Part shown: in pieces, positions 20,926 to 30,119 of the stretch
Position numbering within the stretch: the first letter of the stretch is position 1
Layout of the letters: every line of letters begins with the position of its first letter
Assembly (NCBI GenBank): GCA_020639295.1
Contig: JACKGY010000005.1
Span: 248,001 to 312,000 of the forward strand
Reading direction: 5' to 3'
Source of the DNA: Planctomycetota bacterium
GTDB taxonomy: Bacteria; Planctomycetota; GCA-002687715; DRQF01
Length of the DNA stretch: 64,000 nt
Program-made: the position numbers and the translations under genes
The notes under the pieces: generated by a model
Databases searched by the model: none
Told to the model about the DNA's origin: nothing
The model's input: only the letters and a program-made list of their open reading frames with translations

Positions 20926-21636
20926 ATGACGGCGACGCTGCGCCTCGTCCGCTTCCAGCCGGGAACACCATCCTGGAACATGGCGGTGGACGAGGCGCTG
21001 CTCGTTTCCGGCGGCGCCCCGCTCCTGCGCTTCTACGGCTGGCGCCCCTTCGGCCTGTCGCTCGGCTGGTTCCAGGACGAGCCGGCGCCCGAGGAACGGG
21101 CCGATCTGGCCGCGGCCGGGATCGAGGTCGTCCGGCGCCTCACCGGGGGCGGCGCCATCCTCCACGCCCACGAGGTCACCTACAGTCTCTCCGGCCCCGA
21201 TGGCCAGGGCCCCTTCGCCGGTGACGTCGAGTCCTCCTACCGCCTGGTCCACGGCATCGTCATCGAGGTCCTCCGTGAGTTCGGGCTCGCGCTGGACTGG
21301 GCGCGGGCGGCGCCGCGGGCCCTGAAGCACCAGGATCAACCCTTCCTCTGCTTCGCCCGCTCGACCGCCCTGGATCTGGTGGCCGGTGGCCGGAAGCTGG
21401 TCGGTTCGGCCAAGCGCCGGCGCGGCGGCCGCGCGCTCCAGCACGGTTCGATCGTCCTCCGGGGTCACGAACGGGGTGGCGGCGGCCCCGGGATCGAGGA
21501 TCTCCTCGGCCGCGAGCTTCCGATCGACCGGTTCCAAGATGCCATGGCGGAAAGGCTTGCGGCGAGTCTCGGACTCCGCCTCGAGACCATTCCGTTGCCC
21601 GAGGAGATCCGGCTGCGCGCCGGCGGCGCCGACTGA
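20926..21636 (+). CDS. LipM-like octanoyltransferase / lipoate-protein ligase family
   Basis: 236 aa with the BPL/LPL catalytic fold. NMAVDEALL, LSLGWFQD, GIEVVRRLTGGGAILH (lipoyl-binding RRxTGGGxVxH) and the lysine in GGRKLVGSAKRR are all visible. The Cys in PFLCFAR aligns by eye with the catalytic Cys of LipM/LipL octanoyltransferases rather than with LplA ligases, so octanoyl-ACP:GcvH transfer is more likely than free lipoate ligation. It starts 8 bases after gcvPB, which fits a dedicated enzyme that lipoylates the GcvH made by the same operon. No lipA follows. The LipM versus LplA choice is an inference. Confidence 0.82.
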   Translation: MTATLRLVRFQPGTPSWNMAVDEALLVSGGAPLLRFYGWRPFGLSLGWFQDEPAPEERADLAAAGIEVVRRLTGGGAILHAHEVTYSLSGPDGQGPFAGDVESSYRLVHGIVIEVLREFGLALDWARAAPRALKHQDQPFLCFARSTALDLVAGGRKLVGSAKRRRGGRALQHGSIVLRGHERGGGGPGIEDLLGRELPIDRFQDAMAERLAASLGLRLETIPLPEEIRLRAGGAD

Positions 21637-21664
21637 CCCGCCCGGGCAGCCCGATCTCCCCAAC

Positions 21665-21699
21665 TCCGCCCGAGAAAGACTCTTGCGCGATCGGGCGGA
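21665..21699. repeat. 9-bp inverted repeat upstream of the 21706 gene
   Basis: Arms TCCGCCCGA and TCGGGCGGA are perfect, separated by 17 bases, and end 6 bases before the ATG at 21706. It may be an mRNA hairpin covering the start region or the leftover of a terminator for the gcv-lipM operon. There is no T-run. Confidence 0.4.
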
Positions 21700-21705
21700 C
21701 TGCCG

Positions 21706-22473
21706 ATGGTTGGAGACATGGACGAGGGATTCCGCCGCAAGGTGAAGGACTTCCTGAACGGCACCCTGGACAAGAAGGGCACCCTCGAGGTGCTGGACCA
21801 GGTGAAGCGTTCGGAGGTCTGCCGCCACTATCTCGAGGAACAGGCGCGGGCCGCGGCCAGCGCGCGCCGGGTGGCGGGCAACGAGACCGCCGCGTCGGCC
21901 CACGGCTGCGAGACCGTCCTGCCGCCGCTCGATCCCGGAAGCGACCTCCGCCATTCCCAGGAAACCGACTGGGGCTCCCTCCTGGACGGGCGCAAGCGCC
22001 GTGGCCTACGCCGGACGATCCTCCTCGGTCTCGCCGTCCTCCTGTTCATGGCGGTCGGCGGCAAGCTGCTGAAGAAGGAGGAGAGCGGCCCCGGGGCCGC
22101 CGAGAAGGCGCGCATCGAGGAGCTGACGGCGGGCTCGCCGGTCATGGTCGAGCCGGCCTCGGGGCGCCTGGACGCCCGGCCCATCGCCATCTCGGCCCTC
22201 CTGCCCGCCGGCAACGAGCAGGTCAAGCTCCTCGTCTTCACCGGCGAGCGCGTCGTCCACGAGCGCGAGTTCAAGGCCGGTGATTCCGGCGTCGACATGG
22301 CGCCGATCACGCTGAACGGCCCCTCGGGCAAGATCCAGGCGGTCGAAGCCCTGCTGCCCTTCCCCGCGAGCGAGCGCCTTGCCCTGGTCACCGGCGAGCG
22401 CTACTTCTTGACGCTCGAGCTGCCGAACGGACGGCAGTCGACGCCGACGAGTCTGCTCTACCAGAAGGACTGA
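21706..22473 (+). CDS. single-pass membrane protein of unknown function
   Basis: 255 aa. The N-terminal ~100 residues are cytoplasmic and helical (DEGFRRKVKDFLNGTLDKKGTLEVLDQV), with Cys and His in EVCRHYLEEQ and SAHGCET. One transmembrane helix follows basic RKRRGLRR at about 104-122, then a periplasmic beta-rich domain (KLLVFTGERVVHEREF, then RYFLTLELPNGRQ). The layout resembles anti-sigma factors or their relatives, but no HxxxCxxC zinc motif is present and no sigma gene is adjacent. A second ATG at 21718 has GGAG only 2 bases upstream, so either start is possible. A 9-bp inverted repeat (21665-21699) ends just before the first ATG. Confidence 0.65.
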   Translation: MVGDMDEGFRRKVKDFLNGTLDKKGTLEVLDQVKRSEVCRHYLEEQARAAASARRVAGNETAASAHGCETVLPPLDPGSDLRHSQETDWGSLLDGRKRRGLRRTILLGLAVLLFMAVGGKLLKKEESGPGAAEKARIEELTAGSPVMVEPASGRLDARPIAISALLPAGNEQVKLLVFTGERVVHEREFKAGDSGVDMAPITLNGPSGKIQAVEALLPFPASERLALVTGERYFLTLELPNGRQSTPTSLLYQKD

Positions 22474-22479
22474 GCACCC

Positions 22480-23121
22480 GTGAAGCCAGCGGCTCCCACC
22501 GATCTCGAGACCCGCCTCGAGGCGGCCCCGGCGCTCGCGCGCCGCCTGATCCTCTTCGCTGCCATGGTCCATTCGCCCGAAGCCGGCGACCGGGCGCTCG
22601 CGGTCTGCGCCGCGCGGGCCGAGGATCGCGGCCGGGTGCTCGAGCTGGTGCTCCAGGCCTTCCTCTTCGCCGGCTTCCCGCGCCTGATCAACTGCCTGCG
22701 CGCCTACCGCCGGCACTTCGAAGGCTCGACGCCGGAACCACGGTCCCAGGCCCAGGCCGACATCGACCGCTGGCGCGCGCGCGGCGAAGAACTCTTCCGC
22801 CGCATCTACGACAAGCACGCCGATCGCGTTCTCGCCGACCTCGATCACTTCCACGAGGATCTGCGCGACTGGATCATCGTCGACGCCTACGGCAAGATCC
22901 TCGGCCGACCCGCCCTCGAGGCCTCCGAGCGCGAGCTGGCCGCCGTCACCGCCCTCATCGTCAGCGGCGACCTGCTCCAGCTCTCCTCGCACATCCGCGG
23001 CGCCCTCCACTGCGGCGCCGACCGCCCCGCGCTCGACCTCGCCCTCGAGGCCGCCGCCCTCTTCGCCCCGCCCGAACGCCTCGACCGCGCCCACGAGATC
23101 CTGGCCAAGGTCGCCCCCTGA
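22480..23121 (+). CDS. carboxymuconolactone decarboxylase-family protein
   Basis: 213 aa with the all-helical AhpD/CMD arrangement in two halves: VLELVLQAFLFAGFPRLINCLRAYR at about 50-74 and ELAAVTALIVSGDLLQLSSHIRGALHCGAD near 150-180. The CxxC redox pair of AhpD is absent, so peroxidase-type activity is unlikely; the protein is closer to the decarboxylase-like group whose substrates are mostly unknown. The start is GTG 22480, with AAGGA about 11 bases upstream overlapping the end of the previous gene. It is 6 bases after the membrane-protein gene and probably co-transcribed. A terminator lies downstream. Confidence 0.75.
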   Translation: MKPAAPTDLETRLEAAPALARRLILFAAMVHSPEAGDRALAVCAARAEDRGRVLELVLQAFLFAGFPRLINCLRAYRRHFEGSTPEPRSQAQADIDRWRARGEELFRRIYDKHADRVLADLDHFHEDLRDWIIVDAYGKILGRPALEASERELAAVTALIVSGDLLQLSSHIRGALHCGADRPALDLALEAAALFAPPERLDRAHEILAKVAP

Positions 23122-23165
23122 CCGACCGAGACCTCGAAGACCACGATCGCCCTCCCGCAAGAGAA

Positions 23166-23196
23166 GAGGCCCGGACGGTGTTGCCATCCGGGCCTC
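23166..23196. terminator. bidirectional-looking terminator between CMD gene and G8 gene
   Basis: Perfect 10-bp stem GAGGCCCGGA/TCCGGGCCTC with an 11-nt loop. On the minus strand it is followed by TTCTCTTG, suiting the end of the G8 gene. It lies between two convergent genes. Confidence 0.6.
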
Positions 23197-23216
23197 GTTC
23201 GGATCAGGTTACCGGA

Positions 23217-26200
23217 TCACGGGAAGTCGTACACGTCGACGTTCACCATGCCACCCTGGTAGATCGGATGCAGCGGGCTGAAGGGTCCCGCGCCCGTTCC
23301 GGTTCCGGGAAGCCCCCAGTTGTTCGGATAGAACAAGGGGATTCCGGAGCCGTTCGGCGCGAGCTCGGCAGTCGCCATGTCGATCAGGACGACACGCAGC
23401 ACGAGCTCGGGTGGCGAGACCGCGGTGTCGATGTACCAGGACCAGCCATAGGGAAAGCCCTTGGTTGTGGTCGGATTCGGCGCCCCGGTCGGAGCCGCGG
23501 TCGCGGCCGGCACGGCATAGGGATTCGTCGTCCCGTTGACGTCGGAGACGAAGTACGTTGCGCCGGCCTGGTCGGCCAGGGTCGGATAGGCTCCGTTGTT
23601 GTAGGAGACGATCTCGGTGCCGAGCACGTGTGTTTGCGGCGGAATCCCGACCGGGAAGAGCAGGAGATCGGAGCGCAGGTAGGTCCGCCAGATCAGCGAG
23701 TAGTGGGGACTGTTGATCGTCGGATCGAAGGCGGAGGTGACGGGGAATCGGAGTGCCACCCACTGTCCGGGCTTCGAGAAGCGCAAGGAGAAGGTCATGC
23801 TGCGGAGGATCGTCTGGGTCGACGTCGCGCTATCGGTCGGCATCGCGACCCGATACTCATGACCGTGCTGGAGATTCACCGGGAAGAGACTCGACTCGCC
23901 GATGTCGTTCGCACTGGCCCAACCAGTCTCGGAATGGTAGCTGCGGTAGTGCGCCGCCGAGTTCGTCGCCGCCAGTCGAGTGAATTCCATGAAGCCGGCT
24001 TGGTTCTGGAGAGTCCCGAGATTGTCACGAACCAGAAGCTGGACGATGCCGCGATTCTGGCTGGTAACGTCGGGAACGAACCAGGCATTGGAGTTCGCGT
24101 CCCAGTAGGGATCATCCAGGACGTGCAGCAGAGGGTCCTTCGTCCAGAGACCATCGGGCAGCATGATGTCGCTATCCGCCGTGATCCAGGAGGCGGCGAC
24201 GGAGGAGATCGGGTTCGTCACGTTGAAGCCGGTGATCGAACCGTCCATGTCGTAGACCGCGACCTGGTTGTTGCCGTTGTACTGGGACGGGTGGGCCAGG
24301 AACTTGACCTTGTGCGCGACGTTCGCGAACGACGTCGTCCGCACGGCATTCCGTGGGTCGACGGCCCACTTCACGTCTTCCAACCGGTTCACCAGAGCTG
24401 CCGACTGACGGACTCCGCTGGGCAAGGTGACATCGTTGAAGTTCGCGAACTCGGTATCTTCGACGAAGATGACCCCGTCGTAGATCTCGAGCCCCCAGGC
24501 ACCCTTGATCCCGGCGAGGGAATAGCCAGGCAGTGTGCGCCCGGCCGCGACCTCGTCTGCCGACCAGCTACTGCTCGGGCCACCGACGTTGACGGAGTCG
24601 CCGATCACGAGGACGTCCTTGAAGTGAGTCGTCCCTTGGCCGTCATGCTGCAGGTAGCCGGTCGTCGCGGCGTAAAGTGCGACCTGGCAATCGGCGATGC
24701 GGACGTTCTCCCAGGTCTCGTAGCCGAAGTTTCGGGTGAAGATGCCATAGGCACCGCACTTGAAGGCCGTGAAGCCACTGTTCGTGGTGAACATGTAGCA
24801 CCGGCTCATGTCCCGAAACAGACCATGCTCACCCGACGAGTGGGCCAGGTTGCCATCGAACTGCCAGCGAGCCACGTAGCTACCGGTCAGGTCCGGCTCC
24901 ACAGGCAGCGCGGTCGGATCCGTGTCGATGCTGTGCGGGGTGTAGGCCTCGTGGATGTTCTGAATCCAGAACCCCGTGCCCTGCGAGCCGGCCGACACAT
25001 TGTTGATGTACTTGGATTCCATCGTCGAAATCCAAAACGTCGCGGGTTTGGCGTCCTGCGGCGTGATGGGATTCGTCGTCGCCTTGAGCGTCGACAGACC
25101 GAGGTTGCTGTCGAAGACACAACCCCGCTCCGTTCCGTCCTCGAGGTAGTAGGCATGTCCGTAGGTCTTGTAGGAGACATTCCTCTTGACCGTGACTCCC
25201 GTCGACTCGTGGATGGTCAAGGACCGATTGAAGTTGTCCCTGAAGCTGCAAGCCTCCACGGTCGCTTGAGTCAAGGCACCCGCCCAGTGGAAGTGCAGCG
25301 GATAGTGCCCGATCTGCCCGTAGTCACCGAGATTGGTGAACTCGACGCCCTCGATCTTGACGACGGGCGGCGTCTGGGTGATGGCACTGCTGGGGGAAGC
25401 ACTGGCGGAGGTCCGCGTTGGCGGCGGCGCCTGGAGGCCGATGCGGACATGTCCCCCCTTCATTGGCGAGTTGGGATCGGGCATGCCGATGATGCGAATC
25501 CTGCGATTGAGCAGTCCCACCTCCGCCGTGATCGGCATGGACCGGGTCACGCCGGTGATGCCGCTCGCAAGATCACCCACGTAGTGCTCGTAGGCCGCCG
25601 GGTGATCGAGAGTGTAGGTCGTGGTCGTCGCTCCGACCGAAGACCCTGTGACGATGAACTCCTCCGCCTGGAGGCAGTCGAGATCCGTCGATGCCACGAC
25701 GATCTGGTCGCCCGCAACCCACTGAGGATTCCCCAGCATGACGATCGAACTCGACATCGGGGACAAGGTCGATGCCAGGCGTCCGAACGGCTTTCGGTTA
25801 CCCATGTAGCCGAACATCTTGATCGTCCCACCGTAGTCCACGGCAAGCACACCGGTCGCCGATGGGCTCGATGGGTACAGCACGATCTCGGCGATCCCTG
25901 AATAGGGCACCGAAGCGCCGCCGATCTTCAGGGTGCCTCCATTCCTGACCAGAATCTGCGTCGCTTCGACGCGGATCGACGATGGCGTGGTCGAGAACAC
26001 CAGCGATCCCTCGATCGTGATCGACAGGTCCGCACCGAAGCCGGTGAGATTCATGTCCAGCGTCACGGTGTCTCCCGCTCGGATGATCGCCTCGCCAATC
26101 GTGGGCACGACGCCGCCGGCCCAGGTGGCGGTGCTACTCCAAAGTCCGGATCCGGCCGACACGACCTGGACCTGTCCCGTCGCGGTGCCGGCCAGGATGG

Positions 26201-26228
26201 CCAGCGCAACGAGGATGATGCGTTTCAT
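23217..26228 (-). CDS. secreted G8-domain protein, CEMIP/TMEM2/PKHD1L1-like
   Basis: 1003 aa. A signal peptide (MKRIILVALAILAGTATGQ) leads directly into a G8 domain (about 25-150: GLWSSTATWAGGVVPTIGE, then DTVTLDMN and GGTLKIGG). A right-handed parallel beta-helix region follows, with the hallmark HYPLHFHWAG near residue 305 that recurs in the animal hyaluronan-degrading proteins CEMIP and TMEM2 and in fibrocystin-L, then FRDNFNRSLTIHEST and a long C-terminal beta-rich part. No membrane anchor is seen, so it is exported. Base composition is visibly lower in GC than neighbours, suggesting recent acquisition. Its substrate could be an extracellular polysaccharide. Activity is inferred; domain identity is by eye. 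Confidence 0.75.
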   Translation of the reverse strand: MKRIILVALAILAGTATGQVQVVSAGSGLWSSTATWAGGVVPTIGEAIIRAGDTVTLDMNLTGFGADLSITIEGSLVFSTTPSSIRVEATQILVRNGGTLKIGGASVPYSGIAEIVLYPSSPSATGVLAVDYGGTIKMFGYMGNRKPFGRLASTLSPMSSSIVMLGNPQWVAGDQIVVASTDLDCLQAEEFIVTGSSVGATTTTYTLDHPAAYEHYVGDLASGITGVTRSMPITAEVGLLNRRIRIIGMPDPNSPMKGGHVRIGLQAPPPTRTSASASPSSAITQTPPVVKIEGVEFTNLGDYGQIGHYPLHFHWAGALTQATVEACSFRDNFNRSLTIHESTGVTVKRNVSYKTYGHAYYLEDGTERGCVFDSNLGLSTLKATTNPITPQDAKPATFWISTMESKYINNVSAGSQGTGFWIQNIHEAYTPHSIDTDPTALPVEPDLTGSYVARWQFDGNLAHSSGEHGLFRDMSRCYMFTTNSGFTAFKCGAYGIFTRNFGYETWENVRIADCQVALYAATTGYLQHDGQGTTHFKDVLVIGDSVNVGGPSSSWSADEVAAGRTLPGYSLAGIKGAWGLEIYDGVIFVEDTEFANFNDVTLPSGVRQSAALVNRLEDVKWAVDPRNAVRTTSFANVAHKVKFLAHPSQYNGNNQVAVYDMDGSITGFNVTNPISSVAASWITADSDIMLPDGLWTKDPLLHVLDDPYWDANSNAWFVPDVTSQNRGIVQLLVRDNLGTLQNQAGFMEFTRLAATNSAAHYRSYHSETGWASANDIGESSLFPVNLQHGHEYRVAMPTDSATSTQTILRSMTFSLRFSKPGQWVALRFPVTSAFDPTINSPHYSLIWRTYLRSDLLLFPVGIPPQTHVLGTEIVSYNNGAYPTLADQAGATYFVSDVNGTTNPYAVPAATAAPTGAPNPTTTKGFPYGWSWYIDTAVSPPELVLRVVLIDMATAELAPNGSGIPLFYPNNWGLPGTGTGAGPFSPLHPIYQGGMVNVDVYDFP

Positions 26229-26429
26229 TGCTGTGTGACTCCTTGATGTGCCCGGGCGCTGGACGTCCCCCGACGGGAGCGCAGCCGGCTCCGCTCCTAC
26301 GCCCGAACTGACCTTCCTCTTCGGTCTACAGCCGGCATGGCGCCCCGATCCTATGTCTCGATCTGGAACATTGTCCAGGCGGGCAGGCGGGAAGTTCGCG
26401 AGTCGACCTAGAGAAGCGTGACGAAAAGG

Positions 26430-26462
26430 GACGAGGGCCGCCTCGGGGAGGCGGCCCTCGTC
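26430..26462 (-). terminator. strong terminator of the SBBP-repeat gene
   Basis: A perfect 15-bp stem (GACGAGGGCCGCCTC and its complement) with a 3-nt loop, followed on the minus strand by CCTTTTCGT. It ends the SBBP gene transcript 35 bases past its stop. Confidence 0.75.
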
Positions 26463-26496
26463 AGGGTCGTATCGTCAGGAATCGAGATTCGAGCGC

Positions 26497-28719
26497 TCAG
26501 GGATAGGTGTACTTCCGGACGTAGCCGTCACCCGAACCGCCGCTGAAGGTGGCGATGATCGGGTTCAGGGTCGGGAAGGGAACCGCGCCGACGCAGGGAT
26601 AGAAGTTCGGGTTCATGTTCTCGCACTTCGTGTAGCCCGCGACGGCGATGCCCATGTCGTTCACGGCGATGCCGAGCGCCATGTCGTAGTTCGAGCCGCC
26701 GTAGAGGTCGCCGGTCTCGAGGTTGCCGCCGGGCCCGAAGCGGACCCAGAAGGACTCGGTGCCGGTCACCTGATCGGTGAGACCGCAGTAGAAGAAACCA
26801 CCATTGTGGGCCGTGCAGTCGAAGGCCAGATCGAAGGCCGAGCCGCCGAAGGGCTGCAGGAAGACCCAGTCGGACATCCCCGAACCGAAGGTGAACAGGC
26901 GGCCGACGAAGGAGTCGCCGTTGCCCGCGAAGCCGAAGCTCGCGTTGCGGGTCGGGAAGTCCGCCGAGGAGGTGAGACCGCAGACGAAGACCTCGCCGTT
27001 GTTGCGGTTCACGTTGAGACCATAGGCGATGTCGCCGTCGCTACCGCCGATGAAGGTCAGGTAGAGGGCGTCGAAGAAGCCGTTGCCCTGCGGATCGATG
27101 ATGCCGAAGAGGCCGTCGTGATAGCCGCCGATCGTGTTCTGCGGCATGCTCAGTCCGACCAGGGCCGGATGCTGCGAGACGTCGAAGTTCGACCAGGTCT
27201 CGCCACAGACGTAGATGTAGTCGTTCGGTCCCACGCCCACGTCGTAGAGGAAGTCCGCGTCCGTGTAGCCGTAGTAGGTCGAGTAGTCGAGGCTGCCGTT
27301 CACCGGATCGATGATCGCGATGAAGCCGTCCTGGATGCCCCAGTTGAAGCCCTGGTAGGCACCGGGGGTGACCTGCATGTCGACCGAATCGGTCCAGCCG
27401 GCGATGACCGCGCGACCATCGGAGGTCAGGTCGATGCCGTAGGAGACCTCGACGCCGGAGCCGCCGAAGTAGGTGCTGTACAGGATCTGCTGGCCGTCGC
27501 CGCTGATCACGGTGTAGAAGGCGTCGGGCACGACGGCATTCTTCGTGGTCCGGATCGCGCCGGCGGTGAGCGGGAAGTTGGTGGCCTCGGTGAAGCCGGT
27601 GATGTGCACGTCACCGTTGTCGTCCAGCGCGACGTCGAGCGCCCAGTCGGCGCCACCGCCGACCAGGAAGTTCACCGGATCACCACCACCCAGGAAGCCG
27701 TTGTAGTGCATGAAGTTGCCGGTGGCGTCGATCTTCACCAGGAAGGCGTCGGCGATCTCGCCGTTATAGGTGTCGTCGAAGCAGCCGGCGGTCACGGGCC
27801 AGCCCGGGCCGGCACCGAGGATGCCGGGGTTCGAGTGGGTCCGGCCGACGACGTAGACGTGACCGTTGTCGTCGATGGCGGTGCCGACGCAGTGGTCGGT
27901 TCCGTTGCCACCCATGAAGGTGCTGAAGATGAGAACCGGATCGATGACCAGCTGCAGGTCGTGATCGTAGTCGCCGAGGTCGAAGCGCAGGGCGCCACGC
28001 TCGTCGATCTTGAAGGCGACCTTCACGGCCACCTTCTTGCCGTCGACCATCTGCCAGGCGACCGGAGCTTCCTCGATCAGCTTGCCGTCGACGCCGGCCT
28101 TGTCCTCGCCCAGGGCGACGACGAGGTTGCCGGTGGCATCGAGCTGGACGCCTTCGACGCCCTCGTAGCGCCAGGCGATGACCGAGGGGTCGACGCCCGG
28201 ATCGACGAACCAGGTGCCCTTCAGGCGACCCTGCGTGCCGTTGTAGAGGAGGTCGATGCCGGCATAGGCGTCGACGTAGACCACCTCGTCATGGTTGACC
28301 ACGCCCGTCTTCCAGCCGGCGGCTTCGCTGCCGTAGAAGAAGGACGACCGGGTCGGGAGCTGGCCGCGGCCCTCGATGCTCAGGGCTTCGCGGGCTCCGA
28401 TGAGACGGATGCCGATCGGCATGCTGTTCATCGAGCCGGGCTCGGCCTTGTCGCTCGACACCGGCAGGGTGAGGGCGACACCATTGGGGGTGAAGGCGAT
28501 CACGCCGCCGAAGCCACGCGACTCGTAGCGGACAGCGGCGGGCGACTGGCCCATGTTCGGCATGAAGGCGAGCGGCAGCCGCGCGGCACGCTCCATGGCA
28601 GCGGCGGCATCCTTGCCCTCGAGCTTGCGCAGCGCCTGCTCTTCCTGCGCGCCGAGGGGAAGCGCGAGGACGAGGAGGCAGAGGAGGAGGCCGCGGATCA
28701 GGAGATTGCGGTCGGACAT
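26497..28719 (-). CDS. secreted SBBP-repeat beta-propeller protein
   Basis: 740 aa from ATG 28719, which gives a proper signal peptide (RGLLLCLLVLALPLGAQ); a weak GAGAAA lies upstream. After the signal comes the N-terminal beta-sandwich seen in SBBP proteins (PLAFMPNMGQSPAAVRYESRG, then WRYEGVEGVQLDATGNLVVAL). From about residue 265 there are successive repeats of the SBBP type (FLVKIDATGNFMHYNGFLGG, DVALDDNGDVHITGFTEATN, STYFGGSGVEVSYGIDLTSD), each a propeller blade of roughly 50 residues. No membrane or sorting domain is visible at the C-terminus. These proteins are exported in Planctomycetota, Acidobacteriota and others; their role is unknown. The start region faces the FAD oxidoreductase gene. 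Confidence 0.8.
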   Translation of the reverse strand: MSDRNLLIRGLLLCLLVLALPLGAQEEQALRKLEGKDAAAAMERAARLPLAFMPNMGQSPAAVRYESRGFGGVIAFTPNGVALTLPVSSDKAEPGSMNSMPIGIRLIGAREALSIEGRGQLPTRSSFFYGSEAAGWKTGVVNHDEVVYVDAYAGIDLLYNGTQGRLKGTWFVDPGVDPSVIAWRYEGVEGVQLDATGNLVVALGEDKAGVDGKLIEEAPVAWQMVDGKKVAVKVAFKIDERGALRFDLGDYDHDLQLVIDPVLIFSTFMGGNGTDHCVGTAIDDNGHVYVVGRTHSNPGILGAGPGWPVTAGCFDDTYNGEIADAFLVKIDATGNFMHYNGFLGGGDPVNFLVGGGADWALDVALDDNGDVHITGFTEATNFPLTAGAIRTTKNAVVPDAFYTVISGDGQQILYSTYFGGSGVEVSYGIDLTSDGRAVIAGWTDSVDMQVTPGAYQGFNWGIQDGFIAIIDPVNGSLDYSTYYGYTDADFLYDVGVGPNDYIYVCGETWSNFDVSQHPALVGLSMPQNTIGGYHDGLFGIIDPQGNGFFDALYLTFIGGSDGDIAYGLNVNRNNGEVFVCGLTSSADFPTRNASFGFAGNGDSFVGRLFTFGSGMSDWVFLQPFGGSAFDLAFDCTAHNGGFFYCGLTDQVTGTESFWVRFGPGGNLETGDLYGGSNYDMALGIAVNDMGIAVAGYTKCENMNPNFYPCVGAVPFPTLNPIIATFSGGSGDGYVRKYTYP

Positions 28720-28843
28720 GTCTGGTTTCTCGATTCCGATAGGAAACGGCGTCATTGGCACACCCGGGCACACCGGGATGACGCGGATTGTTCCACTCCG
28801 GGAGCCGGCAAAGAAGCTCTCTCCGTTTTTGGCGGAGGATCTT

Positions 28844-28864
28844 CATCTTCGCCGGGTGAAGATG
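28844..28864. repeat. 7-bp inverted repeat in the divergent SBBP/LhgO gap
   Basis: CATCTTC and GAAGATG flank a 7-base spacer in the 282-bp gap between divergently transcribed genes, a place where an operator could act on both. I see no convincing -10/-35 pair next to it. A TTTTT run a few bases to the left is the only other notable feature in the gap. Confidence 0.3.
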
Positions 28865-29001
28865 CGGCGTCACCCACGACGACGACGGCCGAGTCCGGAT
28901 CGTGCGCGTCGTGATCACTCCCTGCCCCGGGCACTCAAGGCATCGCCCCTGGCGGATTTGCGACGGGCGGGCGAGAATCGGCCGGGATCGGGGACGTCCG
29001 C

Positions 29002-30108
29002 ATGCGTGAAAACTACGAGGTCGACCTTCTGATCGCGGGCGCCGGCGTCGTCGGTCTCGCGGTGGCCGCCGCCTGCGCCCGCCGAGGTCGCCAGGTCTAC
29101 GTGGTGGAGAGCGAAGCGGGATTCGGTCGCCACGCGAGTTCGCGCAACAGCGAGGTGCTGCACGCCGGCTTCTACTACGAGCCCGGCAGTGAGAAGGCGC
29201 GGCACTGTCGAGAGGGGCGACGCCTCTTCCTCGAGCGCGCGCGCCGACTCGGCATCCCACATCGGCTCTGTGGCAAACTCGTGGTGGCCGCCGATGACCG
29301 CGATTGTGACCGACTGGAGCGATTGCTCGCGCGCGGCCACGCGAACGAGGTACCGGGACTCGAGCTGATCGGTCGCGAGGAGTTGGCTCGCCTCGAACCT
29401 CAGGTGCGTGGCGTTGCCGCCCTCCACTCCAGGGAGACCGGGATCATCGATTCGCATGCCCTGATGGCGAGCCTCGTCGCCGAGGTCGAAGAGCAGGGCG
29501 GCACGATCGTCTACGAGGCGCCAGCGCGGATCATCGCGATCGAGGCCGAAGGCGTCGCGGTCGAGGTCGGTGGCCGGGAGCCTCTGCAACTACGCCCGCG
29601 GTCATTCGTCAATGCCGCCGGCGCGGGCGCGTCGGCCCTGGCTCGCGACTTCCGTCATCGCGGTCGCGCGATGCCGGACGTCCGCCTGGTGCGAGGGCAC
29701 TACCTCGACTACGCCGGGCCGTCACCCTTCCGGCATCTGGTCTATCCCCTGCCGGTCCGCGACGGTCTCGGTATCCACGCGACGCTCGACCTCGAGGGCC
29801 GCCTGCGTTTCGGCCCCGACACGCAGGCGGTCACGACCATCGACTATCGCATGCCCGAGGATCTGGCCGCGACCTTCGCGGCGGCCATCCGCGACTACTG
29901 GCCCGGGCTCGACCCGAGCCGCCTTGGCGGCGGCTACTGCGGCCTGCGGACCAAGATCGTGACCGCCGAGGACTGGCCGGCGGACTTCGTCATCTCGGGC
30001 CCGGAGGATCACGGCGTCGCCGGCGTCGTCCATCTGCTCGGCATCGAGTCGCCGGGACTCACCGCGGCGCTGTCGCTGGCCGAAGAGGTCGGCCGGGTCC
30101 TCGGCTGA
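29002..30108 (+). CDS. FAD-dependent oxidoreductase, L-2-hydroxyglutarate oxidase (LhgO)-like
   Basis: 368 aa of the DAO/GlpD-like family. The FAD-binding Rossmann motif GAGVVGLAVA lies at about 13-22 with the acidic end of strand 2 in VVESE. SSRNSEVLHAGFYYEPGSEKARHC matches the signature of LhgO/L2HGDH, and GYCGLRTKI and HLLGIESPGLTAAL near the C-terminus are also typical. LhgO oxidises L-2-hydroxyglutarate to 2-oxoglutarate, passing electrons to the quinone pool. Other substrates in this subfamily are possible. It is not in an operon: upstream is a divergent gene, downstream a convergent one. Confidence 0.85.
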   Translation: MRENYEVDLLIAGAGVVGLAVAAACARRGRQVYVVESEAGFGRHASSRNSEVLHAGFYYEPGSEKARHCREGRRLFLERARRLGIPHRLCGKLVVAADDRDCDRLERLLARGHANEVPGLELIGREELARLEPQVRGVAALHSRETGIIDSHALMASLVAEVEEQGGTIVYEAPARIIAIEAEGVAVEVGGREPLQLRPRSFVNAAGAGASALARDFRHRGRAMPDVRLVRGHYLDYAGPSPFRHLVYPLPVRDGLGIHATLDLEGRLRFGPDTQAVTTIDYRMPEDLAATFAAAIRDYWPGLDPSRLGGGYCGLRTKIVTAEDWPADFVISGPEDHGVAGVVHLLGIESPGLTAALSLAEEVGRVLG

Positions 30109-30119
30109 GCGAAATCGGC

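Noticed and set aside
26806..28914. 702-codon open frame on the plus strand opposite the SBBP gene
   Set aside because: Low-complexity antisense translation; the minus-strand frame has a signal peptide, repeats and a terminator.
28720..29001. Sigma-54 (-24/-12) promoter in the SBBP/LhgO gap
   Set aside because: A TGGCAC occurs near 28754 but the matching TTGC at the right spacing is missing.
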